Below are positions 27,926 to 35,662 of a DNA stretch of 61,016 bases, one piece after another. How positions within the stretch are numbered: position 1 is the first letter of the stretch; the number at the start of each line of letters is the position of its first letter. Source of the DNA: Lachnospiraceae bacterium (GTDB lineage: Bacteria > Bacillota > Clostridia > Lachnospirales > Lachnospiraceae); the NCBI GenBank assembly GCA_949383255.1, contig CASJPF010000021.1, positions 1 through 61,016 of the forward strand, read 5' to 3'. The translations under genes were made by a program, and so were the position numbers. Under the pieces are notes generated by a model. That model saw nothing but the letters and a program-made list of their open reading frames with translations, ran no database searches and was not told the DNA's origin.

Positions 27926-29701
27926 ATGAGCTATACAACAATTGGAAGCCTGATTGAACAGGCGCGGAGAGAGAAAAGAGGCATGACGCGTGAGAAGCTT
28001 TCAGATGGTATATGCTCATCCCAGATGCTTTATCAGATTGAAAAAGACCAATGTGAATCAGACCCTCTGATGACAGATATTTTACTGCAGCGCGCAGGAA
28101 AAGCGCCAGATAAACTTGAGCGGGTATTAAAATCAGAGATGTATCGTATGGTGCGGATGCGTGCCCTGTTGGAAAAGGTCATTTTGAAGAAAAAAAGAGG
28201 GTTATCGGAGAAAATCTTAGCGAATTATCCTGAGAGGACCAATGTGGATCAAATGTACCGATATCGCATGAAAGCAAGTATGTATTATCATATTGATAAA
28301 GACTATGATAAAGCATTGAAAAACCTGAGACTGGCAGTTGATAAAACACTCTCAAATTTTACATATGCCAAGATCGATCAGTATCTGATTTCCACGATTG
28401 AGATGGAGAATTTGCTTGCGATGGAAAAAGTGCGGATTGAGCAAGATTCAGAGAATGTTCAAGTAGAGTCAGAACAGCATCTGCAAAGTTGTATGAAATA
28501 TATAGAAGATCATTTTACGGATTGCGAAGAACATGCTAAAATTTTGGCGAAATGTGTGTGGCTACGCGCACGGATTGCATATCATCAAGAAAAGTATGTA
28601 CAGGTGATGGCACTCTGCGAGAGAGGTATAGAGGAATTGCGCAGGAATACGATGATTTATTTCATGCTGCCACTTTTGGAGATCATGGTACAGGCCGAAC
28701 AACAGATGAGAATTTTGCCATTATATAACAAATGGGCAAAATATCATGATACGCTAAATTTTTTATGGAAGTCTTTTGCAGAGAAATGGTGTCCCACGGA
28801 TGCACTTTTCCATAATTGTATTCAGATGGAATACCACCTAGACTATGAAAGGATTCGTGATGAGCGAAAGGCAAAAGGCATGACGCAGGAAGAATTTGCA
28901 GACGGAATCTATCAGGATACGGGGTCTCTTTCACGCTTTGAGACAGGAAAGATGTCGCCGAATAAAAAAACATTTGAAAAGATGCTTGAGAAGCTTGGAA
29001 TGGAAAAGGGAAGGTACAATGGATATGTGGTGACAGATTCGTTTGAGGTGATGGAACTGCGCAGGTGTATGGATATTCAGTTGATGCAGCGCAGATATGC
29101 GGAAGCTAAGGAGAATTTGGAGGAACTGAAGCGGCGACTTGATTTGGAAATCGCTGAAAACAAAATGGTGGTGAATTTTCATGAGATCTTAATAGCAAAC
29201 CGGATCGGCGAGTTATCTGTACAGACAGCATTGAAAAAGGTAAAAGGATTTTTAAAAGATGTATTTTATCATATCCCAATGAGAAATGAGGTACTGATAA
29301 TGAATTATTATTGTCTCCTGTTAAGGGAAACGGGGCAGGAAGAAAAGGCAGACAGGATTTTTGAGAGTGTTCTACAAAGAATGCGTGGTAGTAAGGTGCG
29401 GAATGAGTATAGGTATCGGTCATATGCTCTTTTATTAAATAATTATGTACTCAGACACCGAAATTGGAAAAGAGCCATAACAGGGCTTAAATTTGAATTA
29501 TTTTGCGGGAAGGCTTCAGTGATTCCGTTTTGCTTAAATAATATTTTAAAGGTATTAGAGAAAGAGGGAGCATCAGATCAGGAACTCAATCAGTGGTCAA
29601 AGGCAATATATTATATGAGTGATTTGTATTATTTTGACAGAGAAAAGGAGATATATAAAGTATATCTCCATGAAGAAAGAAAAATTGAAGTTATTGATTA
29701 G
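27926..29701 (+). CDS. Double-XRE, TPR-like regulator (RRNPP-like candidate)
   Basis: The ATG at 27926 with CAGGAGGG at ideal spacing is preferred to a TTG three bases earlier; 591 residues. An XRE-type helix-turn-helix lies at about residues 4-55 (RGMTREKLSDGICSSQMLYQ). A second lies at about 307-365 (GMTQEEFADGIYQDTGSLSR). Between and after them are arrays of TPR-like helical hairpins (YHIDKDYDKALKNLRLAVDK and the C-terminal 230 residues). Such architecture is used by peptide-sensing regulators (Rgg, PlcR, TprA). The duplicated HTH is unusual; the protein may be a fused or internally duplicated sensor. Its stop overlaps the convergent pheromone-like ORF by a few bases. Control of the downstream RiPP operon is inferred from position. 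Confidence 0.8.
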   Translation: MSYTTIGSLIEQARREKRGMTREKLSDGICSSQMLYQIEKDQCESDPLMTDILLQRAGKAPDKLERVLKSEMYRMVRMRALLEKVILKKKRGLSEKILANYPERTNVDQMYRYRMKASMYYHIDKDYDKALKNLRLAVDKTLSNFTYAKIDQYLISTIEMENLLAMEKVRIEQDSENVQVESEQHLQSCMKYIEDHFTDCEEHAKILAKCVWLRARIAYHQEKYVQVMALCERGIEELRRNTMIYFMLPLLEIMVQAEQQMRILPLYNKWAKYHDTLNFLWKSFAEKWCPTDALFHNCIQMEYHLDYERIRDERKAKGMTQEEFADGIYQDTGSLSRFETGKMSPNKKTFEKMLEKLGMEKGRYNGYVVTDSFEVMELRRCMDIQLMQRRYAEAKENLEELKRRLDLEIAENKMVVNFHEILIANRIGELSVQTALKKVKGFLKDVFYHIPMRNEVLIMNYYCLLLRETGQEEKADRIFESVLQRMRGSKVRNEYRYRSYALLLNNYVLRHRNWKRAITGLKFELFCGKASVIPFCLNNILKVLEKEGASDQELNQWSKAIYYMSDLYYFDREKEIYKVYLHEERKIEVID

Positions 29702-29862
29702 TTGTTATAATCAGCAGCTCCTAATTCAGGCGCCTCCTGATGGCATTCAATTGTAGTGCTTTCCTTAATGAAGGAAGTATCTTGAATTATCACAGAAAAC
29801 GCTACGGTCAATAATAGGGTGGCAGTTGATTTCTTTAAGAGTGAAATTAATTTTTGAATCAT
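29698..29862 (-). CDS. 54-residue secreted peptide, candidate pheromone precursor
   Basis: An ATG with a strong GGAGG seven bases upstream, encoded tail-to-tail with the regulator (the ends overlap by 3 bases). The N-terminus is basic (MIQKLISLLKKS), then a hydrophobic stretch (ATLLLTVAFSVII) and a polar C-terminal third ending CHQEAPELGAADYNN. This is the layout of PapR, Phr or SHP-type signalling precursors exported and trimmed to a short C-terminal peptide. The pairing with a TPR regulator and a peptide cluster recalls TprA/PhrA of pneumococcus. The single Cys40 followed by acidic and Pro residues also resembles AgrD, but no agrB is nearby. Function is inferred. Confidence 0.7.
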   Translation of the reverse strand: MIQKLISLLKKSTATLLLTVAFSVIIQDTSFIKESTTIECHQEAPELGAADYNN

Positions 29863-29926
29863 GAATAAAACCTCCATATCAATTTTATTTTGGAAAATAT
29901 ATTATATACCAGAAAACAAATTCATA

Positions 29927-29981
29927 CCATGGCTTTTCATTTATAAAGATTCGATAAATTTTTACAAGCGAAAAGCCATGG
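29927..29981. promoter_or_regulatory. Perfect 12-bp inverted repeat in the divergent pheromone/exporter promoter region
   Basis: CCATGGCTTTTC (29927-29938) and GAAAAGCCATGG (29970-29981) are exact reverse complements 31 bases apart. They lie between the start of the minus-strand pheromone-like ORF (29862) and the plus-strand exporter operon (30083). A minus-strand TATAAT is present near 29905, just downstream of the left arm. Two spaced half-sites fit binding by a dimeric or two-HTH regulator. A terminator-like role for the plus strand (T5 after the right arm) is the alternative. Confidence 0.55.
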
Positions 29982-30082
29982 CGTTTTTGGAGAGATAGAT
30001 ATATTGTAAAAATACAAGCAGATTGAACTTATTTCGTGAGATAAGAGATTCATTGGGAAATGGTTATATAAAGGGAGTTATA

Positions 30083-30874
30083 ATGATTTCTGTGAAACAA
30101 GTAAGTAAAATATATAAAGTAAAGCAACAGGCAGAAACAAAGAGTATTTTAAAGTCATTATTCAAATGCGAATATAAACAGGTAAAAGCAGTTGAAAATA
30201 TTAGTTTTGATATCAAACAGGGAGACATGGTTGGATTGATTGGGTTAAATGGTGCCGGAAAAACGACAACATTAAAAATGTTATCAGGATTGATTTATCC
30301 ATCTGCAGGAGAACTTCAGGTCAATGGCTTTACACCGTGTGAATTAAAAAAAGAATTTTTGAGGCAGATCGGCCTTATCATGGGAAATAAGAGTCAGCTT
30401 TGGTGGGATGTTTCTTCGTACGATTCTTTTGAATTAGAAGGTCAGATTTATCAGTTGGATAGGAATACCATAAAGAAAAGGGTCAATCAGTTGTCTGAGT
30501 TGTTGGATGTAAATCATTTGCTGAGAACACCAGTAAGAAAACTATCATTGGGTGAAAGAATGAAAATGGAATTTATTTTAGTGCTTTTACATGAGCCTTC
30601 CATATTATTCATGGACGAACCAACGATTGGATTAGATATTATTTCACAGAAGAAGTTAAGAGATTTTATCAAGGAGTATTATTATAAACATCAGTCAACT
30701 ATGATACTCACCAGTCATAATATGAAAGATGTTGAGGAATTGTGTGATCGGATCATTGTAATCAATAGGGGGGCAATAATTTATGATGGATCGATTCGTG
30801 AGTTAAAAGAATATGGCAAAGAGGATGATTTTGAAAAAACGATAACAAAGTTGCTTGAAAGAAGAGAAATTTAA
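30083..30874 (+). CDS. ABC-2 type exporter, ATP-binding subunit
   Basis: The start is set at the ATG at 30083 (MISVKQVSKIYK) with AAAGGGAG upstream; the frame is open back to 30023. The 263-residue ATPase has Walker A GLNGAGKTT, signature LSLGERMKME, Walker B ILFMDEPTIGLD and switch LTSHN. The LSLGERMKME form and the insert before Walker A are typical of the subgroup paired with two COG4587/COG3694-type permeases. Its stop overlaps the first permease start (ATGA-type). It heads the RiPP operon and should energise export of the mature peptide, possibly also self-immunity. Confidence 0.9.
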   Translation: MISVKQVSKIYKVKQQAETKSILKSLFKCEYKQVKAVENISFDIKQGDMVGLIGLNGAGKTTTLKMLSGLIYPSAGELQVNGFTPCELKKEFLRQIGLIMGNKSQLWWDVSSYDSFELEGQIYQLDRNTIKKRVNQLSELLDVNHLLRTPVRKLSLGERMKMEFILVLLHEPSILFMDEPTIGLDIISQKKLRDFIKEYYYKHQSTMILTSHNMKDVEELCDRIIVINRGAIIYDGSIRELKEYGKEDDFEKTITKLLERREI

Positions 30875-31668
30875 TGGGATTACATAAAGCAGTATTGAAA
30901 CTAAAAATAAAAGAATTTACAGCATATAGAAGTAATGTACTGATGAATTTCTGCTTTGGATGTGTACCATTATTCGTGTATATATTGTTATGGAAAGCAG
31001 TCTATGGAAATGATTTTAGTAAAATTGGTGGATATTCCTATACACAAATCATTACATATTATGTTCTGATATTTTTATGTTCGAGACTACTTAATATGAG
31101 GGAGAATACAGTAAAAATAGCAGATATGATACAAGATGGCAGTATGCATAATTTCATGCTAAAGCCAACCAATTTTATTTGTTTTAATTTCATGATGCTC
31201 AGTGCGGAGAAAGTAATTTATCTGTTCAATATTAGTATTCCGTTTTTGATTTTTGTTGCTGTGATTCATAAATATATTTATTGTAAATTTCGTAATATTG
31301 TATTTTTTCTGGTATCATTTTTTCTGGCTTTCGTATTGAAATATATAATAGGCTGCATTTTGGGATTCTTAGCAACCTGGATAGAAGAAATATCGGGTTT
31401 ATTAGATTTATGGGACAATATCGAAGGTTTTTTGTCGGGAGGATTACTCCCGTTGACTTTATTTCCAAAAGAAATCAATAAAGTGCTTTCCTGTTTGCCA
31501 TTTAAATATACATTGTTTGTTCCAGTGGATATTTATATGGGGAATTTAGAACGAGATGAAATATTTGCAGCAATTGGTATTCAATTAATTTGGTGTATTT
31601 TATTAAGTATTGTTTTAATTGTAACCAAAGTCAAAGCAAATAGAATGTATTGTGGATATGGTTCGTAG
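30874..31668 (+). CDS. ABC-2 family permease, first subunit
   Basis: A 264-residue protein with about six membrane helices and a cytoplasmic N-terminus (LHKAVLKLKIKEFTAYRSN), resembling the COG4587-like exporter permease family. It is coupled to the ATPase gene by a one-base overlap and followed 10 bases later by a second permease of similar size, so they probably form a heterodimer. Codon choice is strongly A/T-biased compared with the flanking housekeeping genes. The substrate is inferred to be the operon's modified peptide. Confidence 0.85.
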   Translation: MGLHKAVLKLKIKEFTAYRSNVLMNFCFGCVPLFVYILLWKAVYGNDFSKIGGYSYTQIITYYVLIFLCSRLLNMRENTVKIADMIQDGSMHNFMLKPTNFICFNFMMLSAEKVIYLFNISIPFLIFVAVIHKYIYCKFRNIVFFLVSFFLAFVLKYIIGCILGFLATWIEEISGLLDLWDNIEGFLSGGLLPLTLFPKEINKVLSCLPFKYTLFVPVDIYMGNLERDEIFAAIGIQLIWCILLSIVLIVTKVKANRMYCGYGS

Positions 31669-31678
31669 AGGTAAATAA

Positions 31679-32455
31679 GTGAATTATTTGAGATTATATT
31701 TTAATTTTTTAAAAAACTGTTTTCGCAGGGAGCTCCTATATCGATTCAATTTCATAGTTAGTATGTTTACTGTAGTATTAGGATATTTGTCTAACATTTT
31801 GTTTTATTATTTTATTTATGATACTGGTGTTGAAAGTATTTGTGGATGGGGTAAATATGAAGTGTTTATTTTGCTAGCTACAGTTTGGATTGTGGATTCT
31901 ATATTTGGAGGTATGTTTTTCTTTAATTTAATCCGAATTCCAATGAAAGTAAAAAATTATGATTTGGATGCAATTCTTCTCAAACCCGTTGATACTATTT
32001 TTATATTAACATTAAGACAGTTTAACTTTGGATTGTTTGCAGGTACATTTTTTGGAATTTTATTTTTGTTTTATTCTGTTTCTATGGGAGGATTTTCAAT
32101 TGGAATTCTAAATATTATTTTGTATATCATATTGGTTTTATGTGCGGTAAGCCTGTTATTTAGTATTTTATTTATGATGGTTACATTTTCGTTGCGCTTT
32201 GTGAGAATTCAGGGATTGATTCAAATTTTTTGGACATTGATGGATATTGGAAAACAGCCATATGCCATTTATCCTATGGCGATAAAATTATGTTTTATAT
32301 TCCTGGTTCCGGCAATTGTAATTTATAATTTCCCACTTGGAGTTTTAATAGACAATAACTATCTGACGGTAGTGATTGCACTTGTGATATCACTCCTGTT
32401 TTGGCGGATTGCGGTTGTGAATTTCAGGAAGTCCATAAAGTATTATTATAATTAA
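31679..32455 (+). CDS. ABC-2 family permease, second subunit
   Basis: A 258-residue protein with about six hydrophobic segments, starting at GTG (MNYLRLYFNFLKNCFRRELL) with AGAGGT upstream. It resembles COG3694-type permeases, which pair with COG4587 partners and a shared ATPase. It contains the cytoplasmic IRIPMKVKNYDLDAILLKP stretch characteristic of these subunits. The YcaO gene starts 8 bases after its stop, tying transport to modification. Confidence 0.85.
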   Translation: MNYLRLYFNFLKNCFRRELLYRFNFIVSMFTVVLGYLSNILFYYFIYDTGVESICGWGKYEVFILLATVWIVDSIFGGMFFFNLIRIPMKVKNYDLDAILLKPVDTIFILTLRQFNFGLFAGTFFGILFLFYSVSMGGFSIGILNIILYIILVLCAVSLLFSILFMMVTFSLRFVRIQGLIQIFWTLMDIGKQPYAIYPMAIKLCFIFLVPAIVIYNFPLGVLIDNNYLTVVIALVISLLFWRIAVVNFRKSIKYYYN

Positions 32456-32463
32456 GGAAGATT

Positions 32464-34221
32464 ATGAGTAGAAAAGATAAAAAACCAAAAGAAACAATTG
32501 AATTTATTGAAAATATTTTATTGCAAAATCATATAAAGTATCAGATCACATCTGAACTAAATAATTGTAATTGTTTTTATTCTGTTAGAGTAGAGATAGA
32601 TAATGGTCTGAAAATTGGTACAAACGGAAAAGGCATGACATATGAATTAGCATTAGCTAGTGGTCTTGCTGAACTTATGGAAAGATTACAAAGTAGAAAT
32701 GGAATGAAATTTTGGTATTCAACTAAGAATTACCCTAATAAAGCGTTTGAATGTGAATATCAAAGTAATGATTTGTTGGAAAAAATTATACAAGATGATT
32801 TTGAAAGATTTGTAGGAAGTAATTTATATCAATACAGAATAGATTATGTAAATGAAGTAACAAAGAAAAAAGTCTCTGTACCCAATCGTTTGTTGAACTT
32901 ATTATGTGGTTCAAATGGACTATGTGCAGGGAATAGCAAAGAAGAAGCAATCGTCCAAGGTGTGTCAGAAATTTTTGAAAGATATGTTCATAAATATATA
33001 TCCAAAGATCATATTAAATGTCCTTATATAGAAAAAAAAGAAATTGAGAAGTACGCAGTTTATCAGAAAATGAAGTGTATAGAGGAACATGGTTTTATAT
33101 GGGAGGTATTAGATTGTACGAATGGAGATAAATATCCAGTTGTTGGATTGATTGTTTTAGAGCGAAAAATGTCCAGATATGCATTTGTTTTAGGCTCAGA
33201 TGTAGATTTTGAGATTGCACTAGAGCGTTGTATAACAGAAATGTTACAAGGAAAGACGATTGATACTTTGGCACAGGGCATGCAAAAAGTTGCTTTTGAA
33301 AAAGTTTGTTCAAATACGTTTGACTGGAATCTTGAAAAGCCAAGTGATTATTATGATTTTGTGGATAATTACATAAATAATTCTGTAAATAGTCCAATAT
33401 ATCTATTTTATAAAGACAATAGAGAGACCGTTTCTGTTCCTAAAATTTTTAGAAAAATGGATGATAATACGGAGGCATTACAATATGTATTTGAAATATT
33501 AAGAAAAAATAATCTTCAAATGTATACAGGTGATTTTTCGTATTTAGGATTTCCTACTTATCGAGTTTATGTTCCTCGATTAAGTCAGATATTTGATATA
33601 GATGAACAGTCGTATAAATATATAGATTCGCTACAAGAAAATATGAAAAAGATAATGAGGATTGATTCACTTACTCAGTATGAGAAAAATGAATTATTAC
33701 AGAATTTTATATTATTAAGTACAAACTATACATATAGAAGAAGTCCGTTTAGCTCGGTTCTATTTCGGTTCTATGGCAATAAAGATTTTGATTTTAATTT
33801 CCTGTATTTAGATTTTGTTATTGCGTTATTATTGATGAGTAATCATGAATATGAAAATGCTTTATTTTATTATTCACGATTTATAAAGGAACATCAAATT
33901 TTTAAAATTAATTCTCGAAATGAGTTATTGAAAGTGATTTACGTTTATTTGAATGAAATGTCACAAGGCTATGATATAGAAGATATTTATCGTAAATTGG
34001 ATTTTTTGTTTAATCATCACACAAATCGATATGTATATGAGTTTATAAAGTATGAAAAATGTTTAAATATGGTATATTGGCCCAAATGTCCTGAGTGTTC
34101 AGTATGCCCATATAATAAGGAGTGTTTATATTCGGAATGGCAACGCTTTGACGAAATGTTAAGGAAAAAACAGAAAGTGTATTACAGTAAAGAAAGGATT
34201 GAAATAGGGTTATGGACGTAG
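32464..34221 (+). CDS. Stand-alone YcaO-domain peptide-modifying enzyme with Cys-rich tail
   Basis: A 585-residue protein with the three classical YcaO ATP-binding blocks: GKGMTYELALASGLAELMER (about 56-74), GNSKEEAIVQGVSEIFER (about 156-173) and ALERCITEMLQG (about 255-266). YcaO enzymes phosphorylate a backbone amide of a peptide to form azolines, thioamides or amidines. No E1-like/ocin-ThiF partner and no TfuA is encoded nearby. The C-terminal 180 residues are not typical of TOMM cyclodehydratases, lack a Pro-rich end, and carry CPECSVCPYNKEC (Cys 542, 545, 548, 554), reminiscent of a SPASM-like Fe-S or zinc site. It sits between the exporter and two radical SAM genes. The exact modification is unknown. 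Confidence 0.85.
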   Translation: MSRKDKKPKETIEFIENILLQNHIKYQITSELNNCNCFYSVRVEIDNGLKIGTNGKGMTYELALASGLAELMERLQSRNGMKFWYSTKNYPNKAFECEYQSNDLLEKIIQDDFERFVGSNLYQYRIDYVNEVTKKKVSVPNRLLNLLCGSNGLCAGNSKEEAIVQGVSEIFERYVHKYISKDHIKCPYIEKKEIEKYAVYQKMKCIEEHGFIWEVLDCTNGDKYPVVGLIVLERKMSRYAFVLGSDVDFEIALERCITEMLQGKTIDTLAQGMQKVAFEKVCSNTFDWNLEKPSDYYDFVDNYINNSVNSPIYLFYKDNRETVSVPKIFRKMDDNTEALQYVFEILRKNNLQMYTGDFSYLGFPTYRVYVPRLSQIFDIDEQSYKYIDSLQENMKKIMRIDSLTQYEKNELLQNFILLSTNYTYRRSPFSSVLFRFYGNKDFDFNFLYLDFVIALLLMSNHEYENALFYYSRFIKEHQIFKINSRNELLKVIYVYLNEMSQGYDIEDIYRKLDFLFNHHTNRYVYEFIKYEKCLNMVYWPKCPECSVCPYNKECLYSEWQRFDEMLRKKQKVYYSKERIEIGLWT

Positions 34222-34334
34222 AAATATTTATTAAGAAAGTAAAGCCTGAGATTACAGAATGCAGAATTTTACAAGTGGAAGAAACTGTAAATGAAAGTGA
34301 TATGCGAGAATGTGAGAAAAATGAAGAGGAGTAA
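34212..34334 (+). CDS. 40-residue acidic peptide between YcaO and radical SAM genes
   Basis: The ATG overlaps the end of the YcaO gene by 10 bases, and the TAA lies inside the Shine-Dalgarno region of the next gene, so the three are tightly packed and probably coupled. The product starts MDVEIFIKKVKPEITECRIL and ends in a very acidic tail (CEKNEEE), with Cys16 and Cys33. It could be a second precursor, a small partner of YcaO or a translation-coupling ORF. No family is recognised. The packing is the main evidence that it is real. Confidence 0.45.
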   Translation: MDVEIFIKKVKPEITECRILQVEETVNESDMRECEKNEEE

Positions 34335-34340
34335 ATAAAA

Positions 34341-35585
34341 GTGTTATACAAATCAATTATAGAGAATAATACAAGTATTTATCCTATATTTTTTCCTACA
34401 TCAATTACAATAAAATTAACTAATCGTTGTAATTTGAATTGTTCTTTTTGCTCACAAGGCGATGCAAGGAATGTTGATTTAGATTTAAAAACTATTAAAA
34501 AACTTTTAGATGAAATCAAGGGATATAGTGTGTGTGAAGTAATCTATACAGGGGGTGAGCCTCTGTTGCATCCGCATATCAATGAAATTCTTATGTACGG
34601 TAAGCGATTAGGATTGCATCAGATACTTGTTACAAATGGTATGAATTTGGATTGTTTTACAACAGATATATTTTCGGTAATAGAAAGTATAGGGATATCT
34701 ATTCATGGAGATGAAACGGTTCATGATGCAGTTGTTGGACACAAAGGTGCATATAAAAAGGTAGTTTCTAATATTGATTTCATACATCGAATGAAAAATG
34801 GCCCTTCTATTACATTAAATTTTACCATATCTGAGAGAAATACTAATTGTATAAGTAGTGTTCAAGATTTGGCTAAAATGTATGGGTGTCAGATGTGTGT
34901 GGCTAGACTTAACAAAATTGGACGAGCTGAAAAAAATGAGAATATAAAAGAGATAATTGATTTATTTTTTTGTCAATTACAAGAAGATAATATGATTAAA
35001 GTAAGTAATGTTATTCCAACTTGTCAAGTTCGCAAAAAATATCGTTATTTATGTCACGGTTGTAGTGCTAGTATTGCTTCGGTATGTATTGAAGCAGATG
35101 CCAGCGTAAAAATTTGTGCTTCATCAAATCAGTCATATGGTTCTATCAATCAAAATAGTTTATATGAAATATGGAATAATAAAGAATTTACAGAGTTTCG
35201 TTCATTAAAATGGTTGCCAGATCTATGTAAGAATTGCAGAGATTTTACACAATGTTTAGGAGGCTGTAAGGCAGAGATTTCTGATCATCCACTTACATAT
35301 AGTAAAGACTGTTTAGTTTCCCAAGCAATTGAGATATTCTTTAAGGATTGTAAAGATAAGAAGATGATTCTCTGTTTTGATCATATTAGAAGAATTAACC
35401 ATGATTATTTACTTGTAGGCAGACCTAATAGAATTATTGATGAAGAGGGATTTTTGATGATTAAAACACTTATGAAAACAGAACAGATTGAAAGTTTTTT
35501 GAAAGGTTTAAAAGAAAGTAAAAAGAAAGAGGTAATGGAATTTTTATATGCAATGTTTAAAGACGGTCTTTTAATTTTAAAATAA
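34341..35585 (+). CDS. Radical SAM/SPASM RiPP maturase
   Basis: A 414-residue protein starting at GTG, with GAGGAG (34326-34331) nine bases upstream. The radical SAM motif is CNLNCSFC (Cys30, Cys34, Cys37) and the SAM-binding motif is YTGGEPLL. A SPASM-type Cys-rich region covers about 235-320 (CHGCSAS, CIEADASVKICASS, CKNCRDFTQCLGGCKAE). A helical tail of about 90 residues follows. There is no PqqD-like N-terminal domain, so leader recognition probably depends on the partner enzyme encoded next. Expected chemistry is thioether or C-C crosslinking of the precursor's Cys-containing core; this is inferred from the family. Confidence 0.88.
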   Translation: MLYKSIIENNTSIYPIFFPTSITIKLTNRCNLNCSFCSQGDARNVDLDLKTIKKLLDEIKGYSVCEVIYTGGEPLLHPHINEILMYGKRLGLHQILVTNGMNLDCFTTDIFSVIESIGISIHGDETVHDAVVGHKGAYKKVVSNIDFIHRMKNGPSITLNFTISERNTNCISSVQDLAKMYGCQMCVARLNKIGRAEKNENIKEIIDLFFCQLQEDNMIKVSNVIPTCQVRKKYRYLCHGCSASIASVCIEADASVKICASSNQSYGSINQNSLYEIWNNKEFTEFRSLKWLPDLCKNCRDFTQCLGGCKAEISDHPLTYSKDCLVSQAIEIFFKDCKDKKMILCFDHIRRINHDYLLVGRPNRIIDEEGFLMIKTLMKTEQIESFLKGLKESKKKEVMEFLYAMFKDGLLILK

Positions 35586-35602
35586 TTAAATAGGTGGTTT
35601 AG

Positions 35603-35662
35603 GTGACTAAAAATTTGAGAGAAAGGATGCTGAATGATAAAAATTCAGTTAAAAAAATATGA
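35603..35662 (+). CDS. 19-residue leader ORF overlapping the next start codon
   Basis: GTG at 35603 with AGGTGG just upstream reads MTKNLRERMLNDKNSVKKI and stops at TGA 35660-35662, overlapping the ATG of the next gene (ATGA). The radical SAM gene itself has no convincing Shine-Dalgarno, so translational coupling through this short basic ORF would explain its translation. It is probably not a functional peptide. Confidence 0.35.
   Translation: MTKNLRERMLNDKNSVKKI

Noticed and set aside
29698..29862. AgrD-type cyclic lactone peptide for the small ORF
   Set aside because: Cys followed by an acidic Pro-containing tail is suggestive, but there is no AgrB protease or AgrC/A pair nearby, and the convergent TPR regulator fits a linear pheromone better.
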